Shown: in pieces, positions 18,024-27,928 of the stretch | How the letters are laid out: every line of letters begins with the position of its first letter | Numbering within the stretch: position 1 is the first letter of the stretch | NCBI GenBank assembly: GCA_903918755.1 | Contig: CAIXFN010000111.1 | Span: 54,580-118,579, forward strand | Direction of reading: 5' to 3' | Length of the DNA: 64,000 bases | Source: an uncultured Pedosphaera sp. | GTDB taxonomy: Bacteria; Verrucomicrobiota; Verrucomicrobiia; Limisphaerales; Pedosphaeraceae | Made by a program: the position numbers and the translations under genes | Notes under the pieces: generated by a model | Told to the model about the DNA's origin: nothing | Seen by the model: the letters and a program-made list of their open reading frames with translations, nothing else | Database searches by the model: none

Positions 18024-19715
18024 TCATCGGCCACCGGCCCCACCTCCCGCACCGGTACTCGTGGAGGAGGAACCAATACTGGTGGAAGTGGCGGAATTTT
18101 GCGTGTTCCACATCGTCTGGGCGCGAGTGGTGAACGGATTGGACTGGGTGGAACTGGTGCTCGCGGAACTGCTACGGCTACCGGAAGCGGCCGGAAAAAC
18201 CTCCTGCAGCACCTGGAGCACATCCGCGGGGTAGGCGTTGTTTAAAGACATGGTATAAACGTGCTGTTTGCGATCGCCATGCGCATCAAGACTTTCGATC
18301 AAAGAGGTGATCTGGGGCATCAAGGACTTCGCGGCGGTGACCACAACGGAAGAGGTCCGGCGATCCGCGACGGCAACCACCCGCCCGATTTTCGTCTGCC
18401 GGGTGGAAGTCTCCCCCGCCCCACCGGCCGCCTGGCCGGTCTGGCCACCAAAGCCTCCGGGGGGACCAAAGAAGCCGCCAAAAGGGTTGTTATTGCCCGA
18501 GGTGCTGGTGGTGGTATCGGGGTAGAGGCTGGCGAGCAAGTCCACCATTTCGCCCGGATCCGCATTCTGGAGCTTGAACGCACGCACTGCGGTAACGTCC
18601 TCAATATTGACGTCCAACGATTTGATCAGGTCGGCCACCATGGCCATCAGATCATCGGGCGCGCTGACAATGACGGAATTGCTGTGATCATCGGCCACGG
18701 ACGCGACCTTCGCCGAAGGGGTGTGGCCTTCACTGGCATTGCCGCCGCCGGAGGCATTACCGCCGCCGAACGGATTGAAACCACCGCCGGGGCCGCCGGG
18801 ACCACCTGGCCCCATGAATCCGCCAAAATTTTGCCGACCGCCGGCATTATTACCGCCCTGGGTGGATGCGTTGGCCGAAGGGAACAGGTCTTTGATCAGG
18901 CCGGAGACCGTCTTGGCATCGGCGTAAATGAGCGGGAAGACGCGCATCGAATTGATGCTGGTGCTGACGGAATCCAGGGCTTTGACGATCTGGGTAATGC
19001 GGCGCACGTTGATCTGGGTATCATTCATGATGAGGGAATTGCCCGATTCCTGCGCGGTGAGCGGGGTATCCAACAACGGCCCCAGATCCTTCGCCAGTTG
19101 CACGACATTGAGCGACCGCACCGGGATGATTTCCGTGACCAACTCCGCGGTCCGGGGAATGGTGAGGTAATTCGTAGCGATGTTTACGGGCACATCCCGC
19201 CGCCGCGCCTGCTCGGTCGTGAAGATCGTGAAGGCGCGACCCGAGCCCTCGCGGATGGCGGTGTAACTGTGCTCGTTCAGCATCTGCTGCAACAATTGGA
19301 ACGCCTCCTCCTTGCTGGCGGGCTGGGCGCTCCAGATGTCCACCTTGCCAGCTACACTCACCCCCGGGGCGGTGTGAATGGTCCAACCGGCGGCCCGGCT
19401 GAGATAGCCCAGCACGAGGTCCAGCGAAACGTCGCGGAACTGCATCCGCAAGCCCTGCCCCGGGGGGAAATCCGCGGGGGCATTGGTGCCCGCCGTCGAT
19501 CGCCCGGGGGATGACGCGCCGGCCTCCGAAGCGGAAGCATCCGTCAGTGGACCTGGCGGACGCAGTCGCGCGGGTGTTTCGGAAGGCAAGGTAGTGGTGG
19601 GCGCGTCATCCCGGGTCGCGGGCGTGGTGGGACCATTGGCGGCCAGCCCGGAGGTGGTAGCAACCGAACCACCCGCCAGGCCAACCGCCAAAATCATTTT
19701 GCAAAGCGTTTTCAT
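18024..19715 (-). CDS. Secretin N-domain protein lacking the barrel domain
   Basis: A 563-residue exported protein starting at the ATG at 19715 with a signal peptide (MKTLCKMILAVGLAGG); the frame open to 20048 is ignored. After a Pro/Thr/Ser-rich linker comes an N0/STN-like domain (MQFRDVSLDLVLGYLSRAAG). Repeated secretin N-domains follow: VRSLNVVQLAKDLGPLLD, FPLIYADAKTVSGLIKDLF, FKLQNADPGEMVDLLASLY, and a final half-domain MSLNNAYPADVLQVLQEVF. Two carry Gly/Asn-rich loops inside. The C-terminal secretin beta-barrel is absent; the protein ends in a Ser/Thr/Gly tail. It cannot form a pore alone; a periplasmic scaffold or secretin partner is inferred. The cytochrome gene lies 92 bases downstream. 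Confidence 0.78.
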   Translation of the reverse strand: MKTLCKMILAVGLAGGSVATTSGLAANGPTTPATRDDAPTTTLPSETPARLRPPGPLTDASASEAGASSPGRSTAGTNAPADFPPGQGLRMQFRDVSLDLVLGYLSRAAGWTIHTAPGVSVAGKVDIWSAQPASKEEAFQLLQQMLNEHSYTAIREGSGRAFTIFTTEQARRRDVPVNIATNYLTIPRTAELVTEIIPVRSLNVVQLAKDLGPLLDTPLTAQESGNSLIMNDTQINVRRITQIVKALDSVSTSINSMRVFPLIYADAKTVSGLIKDLFPSANASTQGGNNAGGRQNFGGFMGPGGPGGPGGGFNPFGGGNASGGGNASEGHTPSAKVASVADDHSNSVIVSAPDDLMAMVADLIKSLDVNIEDVTAVRAFKLQNADPGEMVDLLASLYPDTTTSTSGNNNPFGGFFGPPGGFGGQTGQAAGGAGETSTRQTKIGRVVAVADRRTSSVVVTAAKSLMPQITSLIESLDAHGDRKQHVYTMSLNNAYPADVLQVLQEVFPAASGSRSSSASTSSTQSNPFTTRAQTMWNTQNSATSTSIGSSSTSTGAGGGAGGR

Positions 19716-19941
19716 TTTTGCCTTTCCGGGAAGGTCTGTCGCGTTCCCGCTCGAACCATACCCCGGAAACGGGGAAATTTTGGTGGGTTGTGATGGAGCC
19801 CGGAATTGCGGGGATAGAACCGTCGACCGGCGTGATGGGACATGCCGGCAAGCGGACCGGGAGGTGTAAGCTGTCTCCCAGATAGACTGGCAATTGCAGA
19901 ACCAGAGCGATAGATTAACCAGACAACCGACCGCACCCATC

Positions 19942-21300
19942 ATGTCACCGACCGCGCCAGCCAAGAGGAACTCCAGTACGGCAGCGACCACCAGTCGCTG
20001 GATCCCGCCCGGGGAGTGGTGGCTGGTCTCCTCTTTCTGGCTCCTCATCGCCCTGGCGTCCTGGTTGGAAATGTGGCTATTTCGCTCGACGGATCCCTAC
20101 GAAGCCTTGCGCTACACCGGGGTGCAATGGCTCCCGTGGGTGGTGCTGACCCCGCCCATCTTCTCCCTCACCTCGGCGTTCCCTCTGGAACGGGGCCATT
20201 GGCTGCGCAACCTCGGGGTCCAGTTGGCGGCGGGCTTTGTAGTCGTCGCCGTCCTGAGCGGACTCGCCTATCTGCATGGCCCGCCCCCGTTTTCCCGGCC
20301 AGGCGGCGACCATGGTCCCGGGCCGTCCCATGAAGTTGGGGAACCCGGGCCGCCGCGGGACGGGGGTCACGGACCGGGCCGGATGGGGCCGGAGCAAGCA
20401 CCCGGGAGGGCGGAGGCCGGCCACCAACTGGCAGGAGGAAATCCCAATGATCGACCGCACCGGCCGCACGCCTCGCCACCTTCCCGGCTGATGTTCTTTT
20501 TCTTTCTAGCGAGTTTCCAATTGCCCACGTATTGGGCAGTGTTGGGCATTGCGCATGCGCTGACGTTTTACAAACGCGCGAAAGAGCGGGAGCGGCGGAG
20601 CGCGGAACTCGAGGCCCATCTCACGCAGGCCCGATTGGAAGCGCTGCGCATGCAGCTCAACCCGCATTTCCTGTTCAACACCCTGAATTCGATTTCCTCC
20701 CTGGTGTATGACGAGCCGCGCGCGGCGGACGAAATGATTGGCGCGCTGAGTGAATTGCTGCGCCTTTCCCTGAATTCATCGGACCGCCAGGAAGTGACCC
20801 TGCGGGAAGAACTCCATTTCCTGGACCGCTATCTGCACATCGAACAGGCCCGGTTCGGCGACCGACTGCGGATTGAAAAGGACCTGGATCCGGCAGTGCT
20901 GGACGCGCTGGTGCCGATCCTGGTCCTGCAGCCGCTGGTGGAAAACGCCGTCAAGCATGGGCTGGAATCCCGCCTGGCCCCCGGGGTGATTGCCATAGCG
21001 GCCAGCCGCGTCGGCACTTCTCTGCGCCTCCAGGTGGCGGACAACGGCCGGGGCGTGCCTCCCGGCACCACGCTGCGCGAAGGAGTGGGACTGGCCAACA
21101 CCCGATCGCGGTTGCGGGAGCTCTACGGCAAGAACGCCTCGTTCCAATTCCGGATCCGCGAGGGCGGCGGATTCCTCGTGGAAATCGTCCTGCCCTGGCA
21201 CCTGGTTCCGGTGGGAGGAGAGACGGTCACCGCACCGGTATGGGAAAAAGCCGCGACCGTCGCCAAAACAGCGGAAATCCAACCCCGGCCAATAACATGA
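19942..21300 (+). CDS. LytS-family sensor histidine kinase
   Basis: A 452-residue inner-membrane histidine kinase (His_kinase PF06580 type). Hydrophobic segments lie near residues 27-47, 63-81, 90-112 and 184-209. Between the last two is a ~70-residue Gly/Pro/His-rich loop. Phospho-acceptor His242 is in LNPHFLFNTLN; the ATPase domain shows LVENAVKHG, VADNGRG and GVGLANTRSRL. The ATG at 19942 is used; the longer frame would start at TTG 19894. It overlaps its response-regulator gene (ATGA), so the two form a two-component system. Confidence 0.9.
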   Translation: MSPTAPAKRNSSTAATTSRWIPPGEWWLVSSFWLLIALASWLEMWLFRSTDPYEALRYTGVQWLPWVVLTPPIFSLTSAFPLERGHWLRNLGVQLAAGFVVVAVLSGLAYLHGPPPFSRPGGDHGPGPSHEVGEPGPPRDGGHGPGRMGPEQAPGRAEAGHQLAGGNPNDRPHRPHASPPSRLMFFFFLASFQLPTYWAVLGIAHALTFYKRAKERERRSAELEAHLTQARLEALRMQLNPHFLFNTLNSISSLVYDEPRAADEMIGALSELLRLSLNSSDRQEVTLREELHFLDRYLHIEQARFGDRLRIEKDLDPAVLDALVPILVLQPLVENAVKHGLESRLAPGVIAIAASRVGTSLRLQVADNGRGVPPGTTLREGVGLANTRSRLRELYGKNASFQFRIREGGGFLVEIVLPWHLVPVGGETVTAPVWEKAATVAKTAEIQPRPIT

Positions 21301-22058
21301 AAATTCGCGCATTGCTGGTGGATGATGAAGCGCTGGCGCGCAAGCGGCTGCGCAAAATGCTGGGCGAGGAAACCGAAATTGAAATCCTCGGCGAATGCGG
21401 CGATGGTCCCGAGGCGATCGCCTGCCTGCGGGAGCAACAACCGGACCTGGTCTTCCTGGATGTCCAGATGCCGGAGGTGGACGGCTTTGACGTTCTTCGG
21501 GCGTTGCCGCCGGAACGCCTGCCCCTGGTCATTTTCGTCACGGCGCATGACCGCCACGCCGTGGCGGCATTCGAGGTGCACGCGGTGGACTACCTGCTCA
21601 AACCATTCACGCAGGAGCGTCTCCATGAAGCGGTCACCCGGGCCCGGCAACTGCTGCAAACCCGCGACACGAGCATGATCAGTCAGCAACTGGCCGATCT
21701 GCTCAAAACCCCGCGAACCGGCCCGCATTACCTAAGTCGATTCGCCATCAAAACCGGCGATCGCACCGTCTTTATCAAGGTGGAGGAGGTGGACTATATC
21801 GAATCCGCCTCCAACTATGTGGTCCTGCACACGCGCACCGAAAACCATGTGCTCCGGGACACCCTGAGCAACCTGGAAACCCTGCTGCCGCCCAAATCCT
21901 TCGTGCGCATCAGCCGCTCCATGATCGTTCATCTCGAGCGGGTGAAGGAAATCCAGCCGGGAATCGAAGGCGAGCACGTGGCAGTGTTGTACAACGACAA
22001 ACAATTGATCATGACCCGCGGATTGCGGGAAATGCAGGAGCGAATGCAGTATTCGTGA
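21297..22058 (+). CDS. LytTR-family response regulator
   Basis: A 253-residue response regulator. The receiver domain (1-120) has the acidic pair in LLVDDEALARKRL, phospho-acceptor Asp55 in LVFLDVQMPEVDGFD and the conserved Lys in VDYLLKPF. Residues ~150-250 are a LytTR DNA-binding domain (VEEVDYIESASNYVVLHT and SFVRISRSMIVHLERV). The ATG overlaps the kinase stop, so the pair is co-translated. LytTR regulators usually control cell-surface or exopolysaccharide genes; targets here are not known. It converges on the glycosidase gene. Confidence 0.92.
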   Translation: MKIRALLVDDEALARKRLRKMLGEETEIEILGECGDGPEAIACLREQQPDLVFLDVQMPEVDGFDVLRALPPERLPLVIFVTAHDRHAVAAFEVHAVDYLLKPFTQERLHEAVTRARQLLQTRDTSMISQQLADLLKTPRTGPHYLSRFAIKTGDRTVFIKVEEVDYIESASNYVVLHTRTENHVLRDTLSNLETLLPPKSFVRISRSMIVHLERVKEIQPGIEGEHVAVLYNDKQLIMTRGLREMQERMQYS

Positions 22059-22092
22059 GGGGGCGAACTTGCCACCCGTCAATTCCGATTCA

Positions 22093-25000
22093 TCAATAAG
22101 TGGCGGTGACAGTCGCGGTACCGATGTTGCCGGGGAGGATGACCCAATCGCCGTCGCGTTGTTCCCATGGTTGGCCGTTGACGGTGACCGCGGTCGGCAA
22201 CTTTTCCCCGGGCGCGCGGAACCGGAGCCGGATGGCGCGCGGGGGATTGCGCTGGGGACCGTTGAGCCGGGCGGTGATTCGGCCAGGGGCGGCTTCGTAA
22301 GCAATGGAGGTGGGGCCGAAGTAGGTGGCGGCATTTTGCAGCGAGCAAGGTCGGCCGGGCTGCAACCATTCGCGGGGAATGGCCTGCCCGATGAGCAACG
22401 TATCGCCCGCTTCGCGCACGAAGAGGTAACGGAGCCAACCGCAGGCGTTGGCCTCGTCCGAAGTTTTGAAATGATCGCCCCGCCAGTCCCCCATCTCGGG
22501 CAGGGCGTGTTCCGTGTTCATGTGAACATCCGGGAAATGATTGACCGCGATCGCGTTGAATAGGGCGCGCAGCGCCTGCTTCACGTCATCCCGATAGAGG
22601 TAGGCCTCGACGTCAAAGAGAAGGCAGGCCTGCATGGACATGCCGCCGCGGCCGAACCAGTTTTTCTCAAAATCGTCCAGGGTATAGCCATACTGGTGGG
22701 AGAGAAAAAGGTTGTCCTCGTAGTCCTGCAGAATCCACTGCGCGGTGGTGGAATTTGGATCGATGGCCTGGGTGATCAGGAGGTGGATGGCGCCTTCGAG
22801 GGTTTGGCAAATCCAGCCGAAACTCCGACCCCGGCGCTGGAGGTAGGAAGGAATTTGCGGAACGGCGGTACCATCCCGCAGGCGGACGACCGGGGAACGG
22901 GCGGAGGCGGCCAGGAATTGGTCCACCAGGTTTTGGTGGAAGCGGGTGGCGGCGGCGCGCACGCGGGCGGCTGCGGGATGGTGGATTTGTTCCAGAGCCC
23001 AAGCGGCACCATCCAGTCCACGCCAGGTGTAACAACTGGTGGAAAGCCAGGTCCACCAATCGCCAATATCCTCCAGGCTCCCGGCCGGCAACAAGCCCGC
23101 GCCCAAGCCCGACTGGCGGGTGGTACGGGCGGTTTGCTGAATGATCCAATCGGCACCCGCGAGGATGCCCGGGGCTACCCGGCGCAACCAAGGTTCATCG
23201 CGGGTAAAGCGGTAGTGCTCGGCGAGGGTCCAGAGAATCCAGCCATGATGCTGGTTGTAACCGCCGGATTCATACCCCGCGGTGCCATAGAGCACGCCCG
23301 TTTTGGAATCAAAGTCGCCGGGCAACGCCACGGTGCCTTGATATTTAAGCCAGGCATCGAGGCAAGCAGCGGCCTGCTCGTGGTAACCCCGGCGATCCAA
23401 ATCCAGCACCATCATGCAAGATTCGTTGCCGTAGTTGCCGTAATTGAAGGAGCCCACCCGGGCGAACCGGCGGGTGCTGCCCGGCTCCAATTCGGAATTG
23501 ATCAGCAGATGGGAGGGGACGGCGTGGAAGAAGTCGTTCAGCACGGGCTCGGGCGTCTGCAGGCTGGTGCTTTGGTTCAGCACCCGGCGCCAGTAATCGC
23601 CGGTGGCCTTCCGCTCCCGGTCAAAATCCAAGGCCACGAGTTGCGCGGCTTCCGCGTCCCCGATGAGGGGAAGAAACGGCATTTTCACGAGCAGGGACTG
23701 GGTGCCGTGCGGCGGCAGCACCACGTGCCAGGGGAGTTGATTGGTGGTGGCCGAGGGCAGCGGGTCCGCCACGACCTGGCCGCGGATTTGCGCGCCGTGC
23801 CAGATCAACCCCTGGTCATCGACGCGGAGCCCGACATACGCCTCCCCGCCGCGAATCGTGATCGGCAGGTCGGCGGCGGCGGCCGAATCGGTGGTATTGG
23901 TGAAGTCAAAACGCAACAGCGCGACCGCGCAGGCATCGGGTGCGGGGGGCGGCCCATCCGCCACCGTGCCTTCCAGGACGGTGGCCAGGGCCGTCTGGAC
24001 AATGCGCACCCCACCCCGCTCCCAGGTGGTCAGGCAGGTCGGGATTGCTTCCTCCTCCAGCGAGCGGGCCACGGGCACCTCGGGCAAGCCGAAGCGGAAA
24101 TGCACCGGGCCTTTCTCAATATCCAACCGGCGGGTATCGCGGGCGGGGAGGCCGCGCATGAATTGGTCATTCCAGCGGATGAAAACCTCGCCATTGCCAT
24201 CCAGCCGGAATTTCTGGCGCGAACCATCCAGACCGAGCACAAAGCAGATGCGCGACTTCTTGGGCGGCATGCCGTTCCAAGCGGCGGACCAGGTTTGCTC
24301 GGGCAGGGCCGCCACGCGATCATAGAGCGTTTGCCGACCGGCACGGTGAACCGCGGCGGCGACGGCAGCATAATCCCGCGGATCATTTCCCGGGAGAACG
24401 GCGGCCCCGAATTCCGGCAGGTAGAGCGGGCCGTCGATGAGGTCATCGACTTTGAAAGTAAACACAGTTGTGCCGTTATGGAGGGTTACGAGGGTGCGGT
24501 CAAAAGTATTGGGATCGGGATTGTTAGAGGTCTGCACGGTCAGGGTGGTGACCTGATTGCTGGTGGCATGGGACACCACCCGGCCATTGAAGGCTCCGAT
24601 CTGGAGCGGGCGGGTAGGCGCCTGCTCCCAGACCACGCGCAGGGAGCGCTCCACCAAGGTGGAATCAGTGAAGGCCGCGATGCGGGTGATGGCCGGGAGT
24701 GAGGGGTCAGCAGTGACGCGGACTTTCAGCGTAAAGCGGGCAGTGGATGGATAATCCCGCACGGAGGGAAACTCATGGACATTCACCGGTTGAAAGACAA
24801 AGCGCACCGAGTTTCCGGTCACGGTTGGGGTGGTATCCGCCGTGCGCCAACCGCCGTTATACCAGTTCCCCAACTCCAGCCAACCGGCATCGCCACCGCC
24901 GGGTTCGCGGTCCTTGGCGAAATGCTGTTGCGGCCAGCGGCTGCCCCAATATTCCAACTTTAATTGCGGATGGGCGGGCAGCGGGGCGGCGAATTCCACC

Positions 25001-25164
25001 ACGACCGAATGGAGTTCCCGCGGATCTTCCCAAAACAAGCCGTGGCCATCCGGGAGGGCCTGGCCAAAGGGGGCGGCGTCAAAGGGAATTACGGGCGGCT
25101 CGGCGTGAAGGAGACCGGCCAGGGTGAAGGCCAGGAACAGGCCAAGAGATCTACCGGGGTTCAT
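22093..25164 (-). CDS. Large secreted glycosidase-like protein, (alpha/alpha)6 barrel
   Basis: A 1,023-residue exported protein starting at the ATG at 25164 (MNPGRSLGLFLAFTLAGLLHA). Residues ~20-330 are beta-sandwich regions, including FRFGLPEVPVARSLEEEA. Residues ~560-930 look like a six-hairpin barrel related to GH78/GH95/GH63-type enzymes: SFNYGNYGNESCMMVLDL, YESGGYNQHHGWILWTLAEH and GDWWTWLSTSCYTW carry likely catalytic acids and aromatic sugar platforms. A beta-sandwich closes the protein (GEKLPTAVTVNGQPWEQ), as in GH78-like rhamnosidases. The substrate and CAZy family cannot be fixed by eye. The gene is divergent from the dihydropyrimidinase. Confidence 0.68.
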   Translation of the reverse strand: MNPGRSLGLFLAFTLAGLLHAEPPVIPFDAAPFGQALPDGHGLFWEDPRELHSVVVEFAAPLPAHPQLKLEYWGSRWPQQHFAKDREPGGGDAGWLELGNWYNGGWRTADTTPTVTGNSVRFVFQPVNVHEFPSVRDYPSTARFTLKVRVTADPSLPAITRIAAFTDSTLVERSLRVVWEQAPTRPLQIGAFNGRVVSHATSNQVTTLTVQTSNNPDPNTFDRTLVTLHNGTTVFTFKVDDLIDGPLYLPEFGAAVLPGNDPRDYAAVAAAVHRAGRQTLYDRVAALPEQTWSAAWNGMPPKKSRICFVLGLDGSRQKFRLDGNGEVFIRWNDQFMRGLPARDTRRLDIEKGPVHFRFGLPEVPVARSLEEEAIPTCLTTWERGGVRIVQTALATVLEGTVADGPPPAPDACAVALLRFDFTNTTDSAAAADLPITIRGGEAYVGLRVDDQGLIWHGAQIRGQVVADPLPSATTNQLPWHVVLPPHGTQSLLVKMPFLPLIGDAEAAQLVALDFDRERKATGDYWRRVLNQSTSLQTPEPVLNDFFHAVPSHLLINSELEPGSTRRFARVGSFNYGNYGNESCMMVLDLDRRGYHEQAAACLDAWLKYQGTVALPGDFDSKTGVLYGTAGYESGGYNQHHGWILWTLAEHYRFTRDEPWLRRVAPGILAGADWIIQQTARTTRQSGLGAGLLPAGSLEDIGDWWTWLSTSCYTWRGLDGAAWALEQIHHPAAARVRAAATRFHQNLVDQFLAASARSPVVRLRDGTAVPQIPSYLQRRGRSFGWICQTLEGAIHLLITQAIDPNSTTAQWILQDYEDNLFLSHQYGYTLDDFEKNWFGRGGMSMQACLLFDVEAYLYRDDVKQALRALFNAIAVNHFPDVHMNTEHALPEMGDWRGDHFKTSDEANACGWLRYLFVREAGDTLLIGQAIPREWLQPGRPCSLQNAATYFGPTSIAYEAAPGRITARLNGPQRNPPRAIRLRFRAPGEKLPTAVTVNGQPWEQRDGDWVILPGNIGTATVTATY

Positions 25165-25320
25165 GCACAAATTGTATCCGCCGAACCGACGCGGAAGCAA
25201 ATCGATTTCCCGGTAGCTGACGGACCCGGCAACTCCCTTGATCGCATTGACACGCGCCGTCAACTATGCGACAGAAACCCAACAGCCGGCTGACCGGCCG
25301 GCGCAACCCATTATCCGCCC

Positions 25321-26715
25321 ATGGCACTCCTGATTAAAAACGGCGAAATCGTCACCGCCAGTGAACGTTATGTGGCGGACATCTGGTGCGAGCAGGACAC
25401 GATCACCCGCATTGGACGCGACCTGCCCGTCCCACCGGGCGCGGAAGTCATCGACGCCACCGGCCAATATGTCTTCCCGGGATTCATCGATCCGCACGTC
25501 CATATTCACCTGCCCTTCATGGGGACGCAGGCCAAGGACACGTATGTCACCGGCAGCCGGGCCGCGCTGATGGGCGGCACGACCACCCTCATTGAAATGT
25601 GCTGTCCTTCCCGGGCGGACGACGCGCTCGCCAGTTTCGACGTTTGGATGGACCAGGCGGTGGGCAAATCCGCCTGCGATTTCACGTTTCACATGGGGGT
25701 GACGAAGTTCGATGAAAACACTCCGGCGCAGTTGCGGGAAATCGTGGCGCGCGGGATCAGCTCGTTCAAAATCTTCCTCGCCTACCAGGGGGCGTTTGGC
25801 ATCAACGATACGGAGTTGTATCGCACACTGAAACTCGCGCGGGAATTGGGAGTGATCGTGACGGCGCATTGTGAGAACGAAACGCTGGTCGCCGAACGCC
25901 AGCGGGAATTGCTCGCCGCCGGACGGACGGATCCCGGCCAGCATCATGAAAGCCGTCCCCCGTTGGTGGAGGCCGAAGGCGTACACCACCTGTTGACCTT
26001 CGCCGAGTTGACCGGGGCGGCGACCTACATTGTCCACCTGAGTTGCCGGGAAGCACTGGCCGAAGCCATCGCGGCCCGACAACGCGGGGTGCATGTGGAG
26101 ATCGAAACGCTGATCCAATATCTCCTACTCGACAAAACCATGGCGGAACGCCCGGACTTTGAAGGCGCGAAGTACGTGATGTCCCCGCCCCTGCGGGAGG
26201 CCCAGCACCAGGCGGTCCTGTGGAATGGACTCCGTTCCGGACTTATCAATACCGTGGCCACCGACCATGCGCCCTTTGACTTTCAAACCCAGAAGCCCAT
26301 GGGCCGCGCGGACTTCACCAAAATCCCCAATGGCATTCCGTCCCTGGAAGAGCGGGTGCACCTGCTCTACACCCATGGCGTATGCTCCGGCCGGCTGGAC
26401 CTGGCGACATTTGTCAACGTGGCCAGCACGCAGGCGGCCAAAATCTTCGGCCTGTTCCCCCGCAAAGGCACGATCCAACCGGGCAGCGATGCCGATCTCG
26501 TGGTGTTCGATCGGCAGTATCGGGGAGTCATCTCGGCCCGGACCCAGGCCATGAACGTGGATTACAGCGCCTTTGAAGGCTGGCCCATCCAGGGGCGCGC
26601 CCGCGTGGTGACTGTGCGGGGAGAAGTCGCGGTGCGCGACGGAAAATATCTCGGGACGCCGGGGCGGGGCCAATTCCTGCGGCGCACTCCGCAGCACATT
26701 GGCGTGCCCGATTGA
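25321..26715 (+). CDS. hydA: Dihydropyrimidinase / hydantoinase
   Basis: A 464-residue cytoplasmic amidohydrolase of the dihydropyrimidinase/D-hydantoinase group, opening cyclic amide rings such as dihydrouracil. The binuclear metal ligands are visible: His59 and His61 in FIDPHVHIH, the carboxylated Lys150 in SSFKIFLAYQG, His183 in TAHCENE, His239 in YIVHLSCREA and Asp315 in TVATDHAPF. The GxTTxIE stretch (GGTTTLIEMC) and the ending GSDADLVVFD fit the family. Length is normal. No other pyrimidine-catabolic gene is adjacent, so physiological use in pyrimidine breakdown is inferred. Confidence 0.88.
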   Translation: MALLIKNGEIVTASERYVADIWCEQDTITRIGRDLPVPPGAEVIDATGQYVFPGFIDPHVHIHLPFMGTQAKDTYVTGSRAALMGGTTTLIEMCCPSRADDALASFDVWMDQAVGKSACDFTFHMGVTKFDENTPAQLREIVARGISSFKIFLAYQGAFGINDTELYRTLKLARELGVIVTAHCENETLVAERQRELLAAGRTDPGQHHESRPPLVEAEGVHHLLTFAELTGAATYIVHLSCREALAEAIAARQRGVHVEIETLIQYLLLDKTMAERPDFEGAKYVMSPPLREAQHQAVLWNGLRSGLINTVATDHAPFDFQTQKPMGRADFTKIPNGIPSLEERVHLLYTHGVCSGRLDLATFVNVASTQAAKIFGLFPRKGTIQPGSDADLVVFDRQYRGVISARTQAMNVDYSAFEGWPIQGRARVVTVRGEVAVRDGKYLGTPGRGQFLRRTPQHIGVPD

Positions 26716-26757
26716 AGATCATTCAGTGCGGGGACGTCCGCGGCGGCCCCGTCCGGG

Positions 26758-27795
26758 TCAGCGGAGTTTCTGCTCGAACTTCCCGTCCATCTGCAACAGA
26801 GCGACAAAGCCGCCGTCCGCCAGCCACGTTTTGGCTTTGGGATCCTGTTTCAAATACGCGTCCCAGAACGCGGTGGCCGACTGGGCAATCAGATCATGAA
26901 ATCGCGCGTCCTTTTCCCCGCCGGGCTGAAACTTTTGCCGGCTGGAAAAAATCATGTGATCGCCGTCCTGAAACGTCACCAGATACTGATCAGGACCATG
27001 ACTGCGGTCAAAAGGCACCCGGCGTTGGGCCGCCTTGGTTTCTCCCATAGGGCTGTCGTCCTTCGTCCCGGTCATGTGGAACACCGGGATGCGGATGTTG
27101 GCGTAGGCTGAATTCCAACGCGCCTCATCACGGGGCACGGATGAACTCATCGCCACGGCGGCCTTCACGCGAGGATCCGCGAAAGAGGTTTCCCGGCCCG
27201 CCGGCGTCACGAACGCCTCCCCGGCGATGGCCATGGTGGTAAAGGATCCAAAGGAATGACCACTGACGCCGATGCGGTCCAGGTCCAGGCGCTTCTCCAA
27301 GGCGCCCGGCGCCTGATTTAGCGCGGTCAATTGATCAATCGCGAAACGCACATCCAGGGGCCGGTTGATCGCGTTTTGGGGATTAGCCACAGCCTCTTGC
27401 ATGATTTTGGGAATTTCCGTGGGCGGCACCTCCTGCCACAATTCCGAATCGCTCCCGTGATGCTGCAAATGCACCGACACATAACCGTGCTGCGCCCAAT
27501 AGCGTCCAAGGTACTCGTAGCCATCCCGGTTCCCGCCCAGGCCATGCGAAAAGATCACGACGGGAAAGGGGCCGCTGCCGGTCTTGGGAAAGTAAATTTT
27601 GACCGGCACGGTGCGCTGTCGTTGGGCATCCCGCCACTCATATTTCACGGTGTCCACCGGGAGGCCACTGACCGCCGCGGCGTAACCCTTGGTGGTGGGG
27701 GCATTGGTTTCCACCGGCACGGAGCGAGCGGGGAAAGCAGTAAGCAAGAAGACGACGGTGAGAGAGGACCCGAGTACGACAGGCAACTTCTTCAT
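26758..27795 (-). CDS. Secreted alpha/beta hydrolase (PAF-acetylhydrolase/dienelactone-hydrolase-like)
   Basis: A 345-residue exported hydrolase; the ATG at 27795 begins a signal peptide (MKKLPVVLGSSLTVVFLL). The fold is shown by PFPVVIFSHGLGGNRDGY (oxyanion loop), the nucleophile elbow in IGVSGHSFGSFT, the acid region FHMTGTKDDSP and the late GDHMIF with the probable catalytic His. It resembles dienelactone hydrolase or platelet-activating-factor acetylhydrolase-type proteins common in PVC bacteria, substrate unknown. It converges with the dihydropyrimidinase gene. Confidence 0.8.
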   Translation of the reverse strand: MKKLPVVLGSSLTVVFLLTAFPARSVPVETNAPTTKGYAAAVSGLPVDTVKYEWRDAQRQRTVPVKIYFPKTGSGPFPVVIFSHGLGGNRDGYEYLGRYWAQHGYVSVHLQHHGSDSELWQEVPPTEIPKIMQEAVANPQNAINRPLDVRFAIDQLTALNQAPGALEKRLDLDRIGVSGHSFGSFTTMAIAGEAFVTPAGRETSFADPRVKAAVAMSSSVPRDEARWNSAYANIRIPVFHMTGTKDDSPMGETKAAQRRVPFDRSHGPDQYLVTFQDGDHMIFSSRQKFQPGGEKDARFHDLIAQSATAFWDAYLKQDPKAKTWLADGGFVALLQMDGKFEQKLR

Positions 27796-27928
27796 GGAGG
27801 AATCCTGACGCAAGAGCGAGGCAAGGGCCAGCCGAAATGGGGGGCAAAGGAAGGAGGGGATAAGACCAATAGGTCCGATAGGACTTATGGGGGAGGGCCG
27901 GTACCCCTCCCCCGCCCTGCCGACCGGC

